From a bacterium (GTDB lineage: Bacteria > Patescibacteria > Paceibacteria > UBA9973 > SBAW01), in the NCBI GenBank assembly GCA_021825025.1, contig JAKAIP010000020.1:1-7898 (forward strand): a DNA stretch of 7,898 bases, given 5' to 3'. Positions within the stretch are counted from its first letter, which is position 1. Each line of letters opens with the position of its first letter. Under the pieces are notes generated by a model. That model saw only the letters and a list, made by a program, of their open reading frames with translations, searched no databases and was not told where the DNA came from. The translations under genes were made by a program, and so were the position numbers. Shown piece by piece: positions 1 through 5,744 of the stretch.

Positions 1-341
1 TCGAACTTGAAGCTCTTGAGGCCCTCGAAATTCCAAGAGCCGTCGTTCAAGTTGCTTTCCAAGGCAACCTTGTCTTTCTCATCCTCAGAGAGCGGACGGT
101 TCGGAACAAGCACTGTAACCATCTCAACACCGAGTTCAATCAATGCCTTCTTGCGCTGATTGCCCGACAGGATATTGTCCTGCGTATCCACCACAATGAC
201 GTCGTGGAAACCGCGCTCTTCAATGCGACTTTTGAGCTTCGCGGCGGACTTTTTAGTAATTTTGCGGACGTTCTTGTTTTTCGCCCAGATCTTGAGATCG
301 CGCACTGCACGTTCTTCTGAATGCCAGATAAGAGTTTTCAT
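1..341 (-). CDS. ParB/sulfiredoxin-fold nuclease-like domain protein, C-terminus cut off by the window edge
   Basis: The reverse strand reads openly from an ATG at 341-339 to the left edge, giving 113 residues with no stop. Seen: a short N-terminal part, then VIVVDTQDNILSGNQRKKAL at about residues 48-67, containing the G-x-x-R signature (GNQR, 60-63) of the ParB/Srx fold. Next come EMVTVLVPNRPLSEDEKD and the N-x-x-x-G-x-W stretch (LESNLNDGSW, about 94-103) common in phage and mobile-element ParB-domain proteins. Family knowledge: such domains bind or cleave DNA, hydrolyse CTP in true ParB, or sit in front of DNA-methyltransferase modules. No partition partner (ParA) is visible, so chromosome or plasmid partition cannot be claimed. 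It lies downstream of a structured element on the same strand and behind the gene at 870-517. GGAAACGAG precedes the ATG but is not a convincing Shine-Dalgarno. The fold call is fairly sure; the function is open. Confidence 0.8.
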   Translation of the reverse strand, partial: MKTLIWHSEERAVRDLKIWAKNKNVRKITKKSAAKLKSRIEERGFHDVIVVDTQDNILSGNQRKKALIELGVEMVTVLVPNRPLSEDEKDKVALESNLNDGSWNFEGLKSFKF

Positions 342-372
342 AACTCGTTTCCGTTAGTGATTAATGGAAAAC

Positions 373-448
373 GAGAAAGCCCACTTCGCGGGGAAGACTC
401 AGTTAACCAGTCGAGCTGATTACCTCAGGCTTTCTCTACGAAGTGGGC
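373..448 (-). promoter_or_regulatory. Pseudoknot-capable inverted-repeat element in the leader of the ParB-domain gene
   Basis: Two perfect inverted repeats interlock. GCCCACTTCG (379-388) pairs with CGAAGTGGGC (439-448), and GAGAAAGCC (373-381) pairs with GGCTTTCTC (428-436). The order is crossed, so as RNA they form an H-type pseudoknot, or compete over the three shared bases 379-381. The loop holds a third hairpin, TAATCAG-CTCGA-CTGGTTA on the reverse strand. Its one non-Watson-Crick pair is a G-U wobble when read on the reverse strand but a C-A mismatch on the forward strand, favouring a reverse-strand RNA. On that strand the last arm GGCTTTCTC is followed by GTTTTCC, terminator-like, about 30 bases before the ParB-domain ATG. 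It could be a riboswitch-like leader, an attenuator or the end of the upstream transcript. I do not recognise a known RNA class. Confidence 0.45.
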
Positions 449-516
449 GCGGCATAGCGGTCATGCGGGGCACCACTCGTCAATATTCAGTTGTAGTTTT
501 ATTGTAAACCTACCGG

Positions 517-870
517 CTACGAACGCAATACCCGCGTCCGGGGCTTTTTCTTATTATCTTCAACGCGCTTCATCTTTGCCGCCATTTCCCACATGTCCTT
601 TCCAGCATAGATTGGTAACCCGCCGTCAGGGATCATAAGTTCGACTTCGCCGCGATCTATTCTTTCTTGCAGATCCGGCGGGAATTTGATGACCATCTCG
701 TACGTACCTTTTGCGGCCTTGTTGCCCCCTTTCTTTTTGTGAAGCGTCTCGGATGAGGTCTTGGTATAGAAAACACCCTTGGCAGCGACCCGAGAGAAAC
801 TTGGGGTGGCCGTAAAGTCCCTGACATGCATGGTCAAGTAAGTGAGATAGATTTCCTCTTTTGAGGCCAT
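517..870 (-). CDS. Small basic protein of unknown function
   Basis: This encodes 117 residues starting MASKEEIYLT and ending RTRVLRS with a TAG stop. An earlier in-frame ATG at 894 would add eight residues, but a consensus TATAAT (882-877) lies between the two ATGs, so transcription should begin at or next to the ATG at 870, which I chose. The protein has an N-terminal segment with IYLTYLTMHVRDF, a lysine/glycine-rich middle (HKKKGGNKAAKG, about 44-55), a probable helix (FPPDLQERIDRGE, 63-75) and a strongly basic tail (KMKRVEDNKKKPRTR, about 99-113). There is no signal peptide, membrane segment or recognised motif. The basic composition would suit nucleic-acid binding, but that is only an inference. 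It is divergent from the defence-like genes and lies on the same strand as the ParB-domain gene 175 bases downstream. Confidence 0.65.
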   Translation of the reverse strand: MASKEEIYLTYLTMHVRDFTATPSFSRVAAKGVFYTKTSSETLHKKKGGNKAAKGTYEMVIKFPPDLQERIDRGEVELMIPDGGLPIYAGKDMWEMAAKMKRVEDNKKKPRTRVLRS

Positions 871-876
871 AACTAA

Positions 877-882
877 ATTATA
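877..882 (-). promoter_or_regulatory. Consensus -10 box for the leftward gene, implying a leaderless transcript
   Basis: The reverse strand reads TATAAT followed by TTAGTT and then the ATG at 870. A start site about seven bases after the -10 falls on the ATG itself, so the mRNA would lack a 5' leader, consistent with the absence of a ribosome binding site. No good -35 hexamer is visible at the usual spacing. Confidence 0.5.
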
Positions 883-900
883 CTCTTGTAGCAAAAACTT

Positions 901-912
901 GGTAAAATTACC
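901..912 (+). promoter_or_regulatory. -10-like box with overlapping palindrome before the membrane-protein/nucleotidyltransferase operon
   Basis: GGTAAAATTACC is an inverted repeat with 5-bp arms and a 2-base centre. It contains TAAAAT (903-908), a -10-like hexamer placed seven bases before the ATG at 916, again giving a near-leaderless transcript. A palindrome on top of a -10 is where a repressor operator would sit, but no regulator gene is in the window and the arms are short. A -35 is not evident. Confidence 0.35.
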
Positions 913-915
913 TTA

Positions 916-1392
916 ATGACCCCCAAGTTTACTGAAGACAAAAAAGCTGACATTCTCATTTCCGCTCTAGAGGAGCGGTATGTATCTATCCACAAAATAC
1001 GGGAGCGGGTTCAAGGAGTTAACCTTTGGGCGTTGGGACTTCTGGGTGCAAGCGCTGGATGGTTGATGACAAGCGATATTCATTTCAGGCTATTTTCGGC
1101 CATTCTTATCGGCGGGGCGATATTTTTGGCATATTGGATACTCCGTCATCGTTATTTTGCAGATCTAGAAACCGGGTTCAGGAGCCAGATGAGAACCGCA
1201 GCCCGGCTTGAGGAGATGCTAAACCTATATGAACCTGGATACTTTGCTGAGTCCAAATCCGCTTATCCGATTGAATGGAAGGACGCAGGTGTTAATAAAG
1301 ACCAGGGAAATTATTTCCGTTCGAGTTACGACCTCATGGAGGTGGGCTTGTTCATTTTTTATGTCGCTCTACTTTTGAAAACTTGCCTATGA
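916..1392 (+). CDS. Three-helix membrane protein, candidate effector partnered with the nucleotidyltransferase
   Basis: The protein is 158 residues. Seen: a charged N-terminal helix (about 6-34, with LEERYVSIHKIRERVQ), two close hydrophobic helices (about 36-52, NLWALGLLGASAGWLMT; and 58-77, RLFSAILIGGAIFLAYWILR), a 60-residue soluble segment (78-138, with RTAARLEEMLNLYEPGYF) and a third hydrophobic helix at the C-terminus (about 139-156). There is no signal peptide. Its stop overlaps the nucleotidyltransferase ATG as ATGA, so the two are probably co-translated. Small membrane proteins next to CD-NTase-like enzymes are typical effectors of CBASS and Hailong systems, opening or damaging the inner membrane when the nucleotide signal binds. 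The layout is partly like SLATT/2TM effectors, but the extra C-terminal helix differs and I do not recognise the exact family. The effector role is inferred from context and topology. The start is supported by the -10-like box seven bases upstream. Confidence 0.8.
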   Translation: MTPKFTEDKKADILISALEERYVSIHKIRERVQGVNLWALGLLGASAGWLMTSDIHFRLFSAILIGGAIFLAYWILRHRYFADLETGFRSQMRTAARLEEMLNLYEPGYFAESKSAYPIEWKDAGVNKDQGNYFRSSYDLMEVGLFIFYVALLLKTCL

Positions 1393-2771
1393 AAATCGGA
1401 GAACTTTTCTTTTCCACGGACGCCGACAAATCAACACTGCACAGGCGCATTACACCAACCCAAGAGCAACGAAAGGCGCAGTCCGATCGTTGGAACGACC
1501 TCTGTGACTACCTAAAAGGCGATCTTGGGGAGAAAACGGGTCTGCCCATTTATTCCTGGTTACAGGGTTCATACAAAATGGGTACGCAGATACGACCTCC
1601 AAGCAAGGGCGGAGAATTCGACATTGACTTGGGGATTTATTTCCAATGGTCCGAGAAACCAGATGAGATTGATCTATCACCCAAACACCTCAAAACCCTC
1701 GTTCAAAAGAGTCTTCAGGACTACGCGAATGAAGTAGATGATGCTTCAGTCGAATCAACACCTAAAGAGCGTTGCAACAGAATCCACTACAAAGATGGCT
1801 TTCATATCGATACTCCCGTGTATCACTTGGATGCAGATCGTGATGTTAGATCGCTTGCGACTCAAAGTGATGAATGGGAGAGCAGTGACCCGAAGAAGCT
1901 ATACGTGTGGTTCCGTGAAAATCTAGCCGAGGAGGAAGACACGCAGATCCAGAGAATAATTCGCTATCTCAAAATGTATTTTGCCCTTCACATGAATGAA
2001 GGGGGTCCGAGTTCCATACTCCTCACGGTACTTACGGTAGACGCATATAAAAACCTTTCAGAAAATGAGAAGGAAACAGACGACTCTGCATTAAGGCATG
2101 TCGCTGAGAGTATTGCGGATAGACTCGGGGAAAACTCGAAGGTCCCTAATCCTGTGGACTCATCAGAAGACCTGAATCGACTTGACGAGGACGCGGAAGA
2201 TACTGTCACCAACAAACTGTGGGAACTTGTTGATTTGGCCGACCGTGCACTTGTATCAAATTCAAGGTTTGAGACTGTGGCTATTTGGGTTGAAGCATTC
2301 CAGCATTTCTTCCCCTCGGCCATTGAAGATTCAAATGATCCCGCGAATAAATCTATTGTGCCCGTTGCCTTCGTCCCAGTAGTCGACATTGTAGCTATAT
2401 CTCGAACAAACTCCAATGTTCCTTCTTATCGCGGTGTTGACCGCATCGGACCAATCCCTAAAGACTGTAACCTGACTTTTACACTGCGAAACGCTTCAGA
2501 GTTGCCACCGGGCGCTCAGGTGCACTGGATGGTGCGAAATGAGGGGGATGAGGCCGAGTTTACAAATGACCTCGGCCATCCCGCAGGAGTGGGAAATGTC
2601 GGAAAGGAAGAACACTCGGCATATCGAGGCACTCACTTTATGGATATCACTGTGTTCTCGCCTTACGGTGCGATATTAGGATTCAGTCGCATCCCCGTAG
2701 TGATTCACAGCATTCCTGTGCCGCCTAGAAATCCTAAGAGGCCTGGGTACACGAGATTTAAGAGACGTTAA
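1389..2771 (+). CDS. CD-NTase-like nucleotidyltransferase with C-terminal AGS-C-type sensor domain
   Basis: This is a 460-residue protein in the size range of bacterial cGAS/DncV-like enzymes. Seen: the Pol-beta-type core with G-S-Y (60-62), then E-F-D-I-D-L-G giving metal ligands D78 and D80, and a third carboxylate D141 in FHIDTPVYH. The helical middle (about 170-330) resembles the OAS1-C-like part. The C-terminal domain (about 350-448) carries HWMVRNEGDEA (379-389) and HSAYRGTHFM (409-418), the pattern I associate with AGS-C, the adenylyl/guanylyl and SMODS C-terminal sensor. All three catalytic residues are present, so it should be active, making a cyclic or linear oligonucleotide signal; product identity cannot be read from sequence. 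The ATG at 1389 overlaps the upstream TGA by 4 bp. A TTG two codons earlier (1383) is open but less likely. CBASS is the first reading; a Hailong-like enzyme that makes linear oligonucleotides is the alternative. Confidence 0.88.
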   Translation: MKIGELFFSTDADKSTLHRRITPTQEQRKAQSDRWNDLCDYLKGDLGEKTGLPIYSWLQGSYKMGTQIRPPSKGGEFDIDLGIYFQWSEKPDEIDLSPKHLKTLVQKSLQDYANEVDDASVESTPKERCNRIHYKDGFHIDTPVYHLDADRDVRSLATQSDEWESSDPKKLYVWFRENLAEEEDTQIQRIIRYLKMYFALHMNEGGPSSILLTVLTVDAYKNLSENEKETDDSALRHVAESIADRLGENSKVPNPVDSSEDLNRLDEDAEDTVTNKLWELVDLADRALVSNSRFETVAIWVEAFQHFFPSAIEDSNDPANKSIVPVAFVPVVDIVAISRTNSNVPSYRGVDRIGPIPKDCNLTFTLRNASELPPGAQVHWMVRNEGDEAEFTNDLGHPAGVGNVGKEEHSAYRGTHFMDITVFSPYGAILGFSRIPVVIHSIPVPPRNPKRPGYTRFKRR

Positions 2772-2796
2772 TCATCTGCTCTTCTCTTTGTACAAC

Positions 2797-3315
2797 ATGA
2801 ACGACCAACCTAGAGCATTTCTACAAAACTCTGCTAAAGCGCAACAGCGTGCTCGGGAGTACCGCGATAAATATGAATATGACAAGAGCATTAGAGAGGC
2901 TCAAGAAAGTATCGAGCTTGCCCTTAAAGCAATCTTCTATGCCTTTGATGTTGCCCCTCCAAAATCTCACAACTTTTCTGAAGATGATTTCAAACGTCTC
3001 CTTGAAGCAATAACAAAGGGCGCAGATCCAAACGGGCCACAAATACGAGCAACTGATTTCCAGAAACAATACATATATGCTCGATTCTGGGGAACATTTT
3101 ACGAGACGGCTAAGTACGGCCTTGAAAAGCTCAAGATTGGTCCTGGTAATTTCTTCGACAAAGACGAGGCCGATCTCGCTGTTAAACATGCCGGATTCTG
3201 CTATGCAACTGCATGCACCGCTGTCACGGTACATGCCGAAAACGCGAAGAAGTACAAAGAACGACTCAAAGTGGAAAAACAAGAGGACAAGAAGCCGGAT
3301 CGAGACGCTGCATAA
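2797..3315 (+). CDS. HEPN-fold protein, third gene of the nucleotidyltransferase operon
   Basis: The protein is 172 residues from the ATG at 2797; a TTG three codons upstream (2788) is possible but weaker. Seen: YDKSIREAQESIELALKAIF (about 28-47), then APPKSHNF (53-60), the helix-turn pattern of the classical HEPN domain (PF05168-type), followed by YETAKYGLEKL (102-112) and DEADLAVKHAGFCYATAC (123-140). The C-terminus is lysine-rich. The R-x4-6-H catalytic motif of HEPN RNases is not found, so ribonuclease activity is doubtful and a binding or scaffold role is possible. It starts 25 bases after the nucleotidyltransferase stop, on the same strand and before a shared terminator, so it is very likely co-transcribed. 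HEPN proteins often partner minimal nucleotidyltransferases in MNT-HEPN toxin-antitoxin pairs, but the enzyme here is a full-length CD-NTase-like protein. Its part in signalling or phage sensing is unknown. Confidence 0.8.
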   Translation: MNDQPRAFLQNSAKAQQRAREYRDKYEYDKSIREAQESIELALKAIFYAFDVAPPKSHNFSEDDFKRLLEAITKGADPNGPQIRATDFQKQYIYARFWGTFYETAKYGLEKLKIGPGNFFDKDEADLAVKHAGFCYATACTAVTVHAENAKKYKERLKVEKQEDKKPDRDAA

Positions 3316-3345
3316 GAAAAGCCGCCCGAGGGCGGCTTTTCTTAT
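3312..3345. terminator. Strong bidirectional intrinsic terminator
   Basis: A 15-bp perfect stem (arms 3312-3326 and 3331-3345) has the GC core GCCGCC/GGCGGC, a CGAG loop, an A-rich left arm and a T-rich right arm (GGCTTTTCTTAT). It begins at the HEPN stop codon TAA (3313-3315). Because the outer arms are A-rich on one side and T-rich on the other, it can end transcription on both strands. It closes the three-gene unit and insulates it from the recombinase gene. Confidence 0.9.
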
Positions 3346-3377
3346 GATCTATACGACAAACACGATCGAGAACCTGC

Positions 3378-3393
3378 GAAGGGGCACCCCTTC
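3378..3393. repeat. 16-bp near-perfect palindrome upstream of the serine recombinase gene
   Basis: GAAGGGG-CA-CCCCTTC has perfect 7-bp arms around a non-palindromic central dinucleotide, with a few further matching pairs outside (3376/3395, 3375/3396). It sits 55 bases before the recombinase ATG. It has no T-run on either side, so it is not a terminator. It could be an operator, or the core of a recombinase attachment site, since large serine recombinase sites are imperfect inverted repeats around a 2-bp crossover and usually lie beside the gene. No second copy of the full repeat was seen in the window. Confidence 0.5.
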
Positions 3394-3436
3394 ACACTTG
3401 TACTTTAGACTAACGAAATTGTCGGTCAAGCGGGCG

Positions 3437-3442
3437 TAAAAT
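3437..3442 (+). promoter_or_regulatory. -10-like box just before the recombinase start
   Basis: TAAAAT is followed by six bases and the ATG at 3449. It matches the hexamer and spacing before the gene at 916, so the transcript would be leaderless. An overlapping TATAAA (3442-3447) has TTGTCG 17 bases upstream (3419-3424), but its start site would fall inside the gene. No ribosome binding site is present. Confidence 0.35.
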
Positions 3443-3448
3443 ATAAAA

Positions 3449-5125
3449 ATGGCGAAGACGAAGGAAAAGGAAGTTGTCGCGCCCCTTCTCTACTGCCTCT
3501 ATGCTCGAAAGTCCATGGAGGATGAGGAGCGTCAAGCGCTGTCTATCGACTCGCAACTCAAGGAGATGCACCGCATAGCTGAGCGCGACAATCTCCACAT
3601 CGCCGTGATAAAGACCGAGGCACATTCCGCGAAAGATTCCGGTGGCCGAGAAGTGTTTAATCAGATCATCGATGAAGTACACTCGGGCCGATACAACGCG
3701 ATTCTCACTTGGTCACCCGACCGATTGAGCCGTAACGCCGGAGATCTTGGGAAGCTCGTGGATCTCATGAATAATAACCTTCTTCTCGAGATCCGCACCT
3801 TCAACCAAAAGTTCATCAACTCCCCAAACGAAAAGTTCCTCCTCATGATTCTCTGTAGCCAGGCGAAGCTCGAGAATGACAATCGGAGCATCAATGTACA
3901 GCGTGGCCTACGAACGAGAGCCGAACTCGGTCTCTGGCCAACTGGCGCTCCTCCTGGGTACCTTAATTCTCGATTCAAGGACAAAGCGGGTCATGTCGAG
4001 ATAGATCCGGTACGCGGTCCCATTATCAAGAAGATGTTTGAACAGGTGGCTCGCGAGGGTTGGTCGGCCCGAGAAACCTACCGATGGCTCCAAAGCATTA
4101 ATTACCGCTCTCGTCATGACAAAAATCTCTCACTGAGTACCGTTCAGGCAATTCTCCGCAACACCTTCTATTACGGCCAATTTGAATACCCAAGAGGTAG
4201 CGGCAACTGGTACAAAGGGATCCACACCCCGCTCATTTCTAAAAAGACGTTCGACGATGTGCAGAAGCGTTTCCTAAACTATAAGAACCGCCGCGCTAGT
4301 CATATTCGTGAGTTTCCATTTGTGCGTCTTATCCGGTGCGGCTTCTGTGGTTCTGGTATCAGTGCCTACGAAAAAATCAAACCACTCAAGAACGGCGATG
4401 TCGCAAAGTACGTCTACTACGGTTGCACCCGCGCTTGCGACCCGTACTGCAAGAACGCCCACATCCGCGAGGAGGATGTTATGCGCCAGCTTGCTGAACT
4501 CATCGACAACCTCGACATTGATCTCCTTGGTATGCGCGAACGTCTCGAATGGGAAATCGAACGGTGGTATAAGGTGCATGGCTTCCTCATCGGCACCCCT
4601 GCCCCCGACCGTACTCAAGAGCGTCGGGAGACTGATCTGCGGCAGTATGCAAAACTTATGCTTCTCGAAGGTACTGTGCCTGAGCGTCGCGAACTCTTAC
4701 GGTTTGTCCAGAGCAGCTTGCTCCTCAAGGATCGCAAGATCTTCCTCGACACGGCACCAGACAAGCACGTGAAGGCATACAACGAAAAGGGCGAGCCGCA
4801 GAAGAAGATAACGACCACAAATGTCCGGTTCCCAAATGGCGAGTTGATTTTCTTCTTGCATCATCGCGATCACATGGTTGGTATCACGCAAGGCCAGTTC
4901 GTAACCACGATAGTCGAGCAGGACGGCAAAGAACCGGTGACAGATCGAACAACACTCCATGGCAATTTCACCCCAGTTACCGACATCCTCGATCTGCTGC
5001 AAAAGCCGGTCGAGGAACGCATCGTAACACTCGCGTGCAATACGGAAGACGGCACGCGAAAAGCGTTTAAGCTCAAGATCCTCGATTACTCCTCAAGCGG
5101 CCTAGAAGTCGCCGAGGCCGAATGA
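3449..5125 (+). CDS. Large serine recombinase (site-specific integrase family)
   Basis: The protein is 558 residues, normal for the large serine recombinase family. Seen: the resolvase-type catalytic domain with YARKS (18-22, nucleophile Ser22 and Arg20), SIDSQ (32-36) and TWSPDRLSRN (87-96). The recombinase domain follows from about 165 (PTGAPPGYLNSRF and TVQAILRNTFYYGQFEYP). A zinc ribbon has CGFC (297-300) and a second cysteine cluster C326, C330, C334. A helical region follows (about 340-425) and then a C-terminal extension of about 110 residues (450-558). All catalytic residues are present, so it should cut and rejoin DNA through a 5' phosphoserine link at att sites to integrate or excise an element. 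It overlaps the next gene by 4 bp (ATGA), an arrangement for co-translation. I could not identify its att sites or element boundaries, though the palindrome upstream is a candidate. The start is the first in-frame ATG, with a -10-like box six bases before it and no ribosome binding site. Confidence 0.95.
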   Translation: MAKTKEKEVVAPLLYCLYARKSMEDEERQALSIDSQLKEMHRIAERDNLHIAVIKTEAHSAKDSGGREVFNQIIDEVHSGRYNAILTWSPDRLSRNAGDLGKLVDLMNNNLLLEIRTFNQKFINSPNEKFLLMILCSQAKLENDNRSINVQRGLRTRAELGLWPTGAPPGYLNSRFKDKAGHVEIDPVRGPIIKKMFEQVAREGWSARETYRWLQSINYRSRHDKNLSLSTVQAILRNTFYYGQFEYPRGSGNWYKGIHTPLISKKTFDDVQKRFLNYKNRRASHIREFPFVRLIRCGFCGSGISAYEKIKPLKNGDVAKYVYYGCTRACDPYCKNAHIREEDVMRQLAELIDNLDIDLLGMRERLEWEIERWYKVHGFLIGTPAPDRTQERRETDLRQYAKLMLLEGTVPERRELLRFVQSSLLLKDRKIFLDTAPDKHVKAYNEKGEPQKKITTTNVRFPNGELIFFLHHRDHMVGITQGQFVTTIVEQDGKEPVTDRTTLHGNFTPVTDILDLLQKPVEERIVTLACNTEDGTRKAFKLKILDYSSSGLEVAEAE

Positions 5126-5706
5126 CCATGAAGAAATTCACTGGCGACGAGGTGTTTAAACATACTGACAATCACCACTTTACCGTCCGGGAGTTCTGGA
5201 GCTACTGCCTCTCAAACCTCGAGTCAAACTTCGTGAGAGGTCGCCTTGCTAAGTTCATCGTCATAAATGCACTCAAAGGCGATACGAGCACGGACGTACA
5301 TATACACAAGATGCCGTTTGACGTTATGTATGACGGGCACAAGATAGCTGTTAAGAGTAGTGCCTACATCCACAATCGGACTGAGCCACGTCGGACGGTT
5401 GTGAGCTGGGTAAGTCTCAAAGCGGAAGATCTCTACATGCATCCTGGTACTCGCCTCGATCCAGATGGCGTCATCGCGTACCCGGCCGACGTGTATGTTC
5501 TTGCGCTTCTCACACATACCGATTACGACACCCTTGATGCAACCAATCTGCAGCAATGGTGTTTTTACGTTCTCACTCGGGATCAAGTTCGTGAGATCAC
5601 AGGGAATAAGAACGACATATCGCTAACTAAGATTGAACGGCATGGCCTCACACCCGTGAGTTTTGCGGGCCTGAGAACGGCTGTCGATGCTTGTCTTAGC
5701 TCGTAG
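5122..5706 (+). CDS. PD-(D/E)XK-fold family protein with an apparently degraded active site
   Basis: The protein is 194 residues; its ATG overlaps the recombinase TGA by 4 bp. A second ATG at 5128 is an alternative start. Seen: a helix with VRGRLAKFIVINALKG (38-53), then FDVMYDGHKIAVKSSAYIH (66-84), and later ADVYVLALLTHTD and LQQWCFYVLTRDQ. I recall a widespread uncharacterised family with the pattern RG-x-LAEFIV, a D-x-x-x-x-DG strand and IEVKSSAYLQ, ending with ADVYVFALL and QW-FYVL, and with a restriction-endonuclease-like core. Here the glutamate of E-V-K is alanine (Ala76, codon GCT) and the helix glutamate is lysine (Lys44), while Asp67 and Lys78 remain. If the family is nucleolytic, this member may only bind DNA or help the recombinase. 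The fold call rests on recalled motifs, not an alignment. Co-translation with the recombinase suggests a shared function. Confidence 0.75.
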   Translation: MTMKKFTGDEVFKHTDNHHFTVREFWSYCLSNLESNFVRGRLAKFIVINALKGDTSTDVHIHKMPFDVMYDGHKIAVKSSAYIHNRTEPRRTVVSWVSLKAEDLYMHPGTRLDPDGVIAYPADVYVLALLTHTDYDTLDATNLQQWCFYVLTRDQVREITGNKNDISLTKIERHGLTPVSFAGLRTAVDACLSS

Positions 5707-5729
5707 AGGCATATTCAAGCATAAGCGAG

Positions 5730-5735
5730 TATACT
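5730..5735 (+). promoter_or_regulatory. -10-like box before the NucS-like nuclease gene
   Basis: TATACT stands nine bases before the ATG at 5745, so the transcript would start about two to three bases before the gene. No Shine-Dalgarno sequence and no clear -35 hexamer are visible. A separate transcript for the two downstream nuclease genes is possible, though read-through from the recombinase pair is not excluded because no terminator was seen between 5706 and 5745. Confidence 0.3.
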
Positions 5736-5744
5736 GGCTTACAT

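Noticed and set aside
402..408. GTTAACC as an integron attC-type core
   Set aside because: It does not match GTTRRRY, there is no matching partner core, and no tyrosine integron integrase is present.
379..448. tRNA-like 70-base segment with long complementary ends
   Set aside because: The ends pair over 10 bp, not 7, and there is no T-loop GTTCRA sequence or proper anticodon arm on either strand.
467..474. GGGGCACC shared with the palindrome at 3381-3388 as possible att direct repeats
   Set aside because: An 8-base match is expected by chance many times in a window this size and the flanks differ.
871..894. Upstream ATG (894) for the leftward small protein
   Set aside because: A consensus TATAAT at 882-877 lies between this ATG and the one at 870, so the longer form would begin upstream of its own likely promoter.
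1383..1388. TTG start for the nucleotidyltransferase, two codons before the ATG
   Set aside because: The ATG at 1389 forms a classic ATGA overlap with the upstream stop and is the simpler start.
1988..2416. Long reverse-strand open frame inside the nucleotidyltransferase gene
   Set aside because: It encodes a serine-rich low-complexity product without motifs and lies wholly within a gene with clear catalytic signatures.
2788..2796. TTG start for the HEPN protein
   Set aside because: An ATG three codons later (2797) is available and nothing upstream supports the TTG.
2821..3282. 153-residue reverse-strand open frame with hydrophobic stretches opposite the HEPN gene
   Set aside because: The forward frame has a recognisable HEPN pattern, operon position and terminator; the reverse frame has no start signals or known motif.
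2797..3315. Simple MNT-HEPN toxin-antitoxin pair
   Set aside because: The nucleotidyltransferase is about 460 residues with a sensor domain, unlike the short MNT antitoxins, and a membrane protein is part of the operon.
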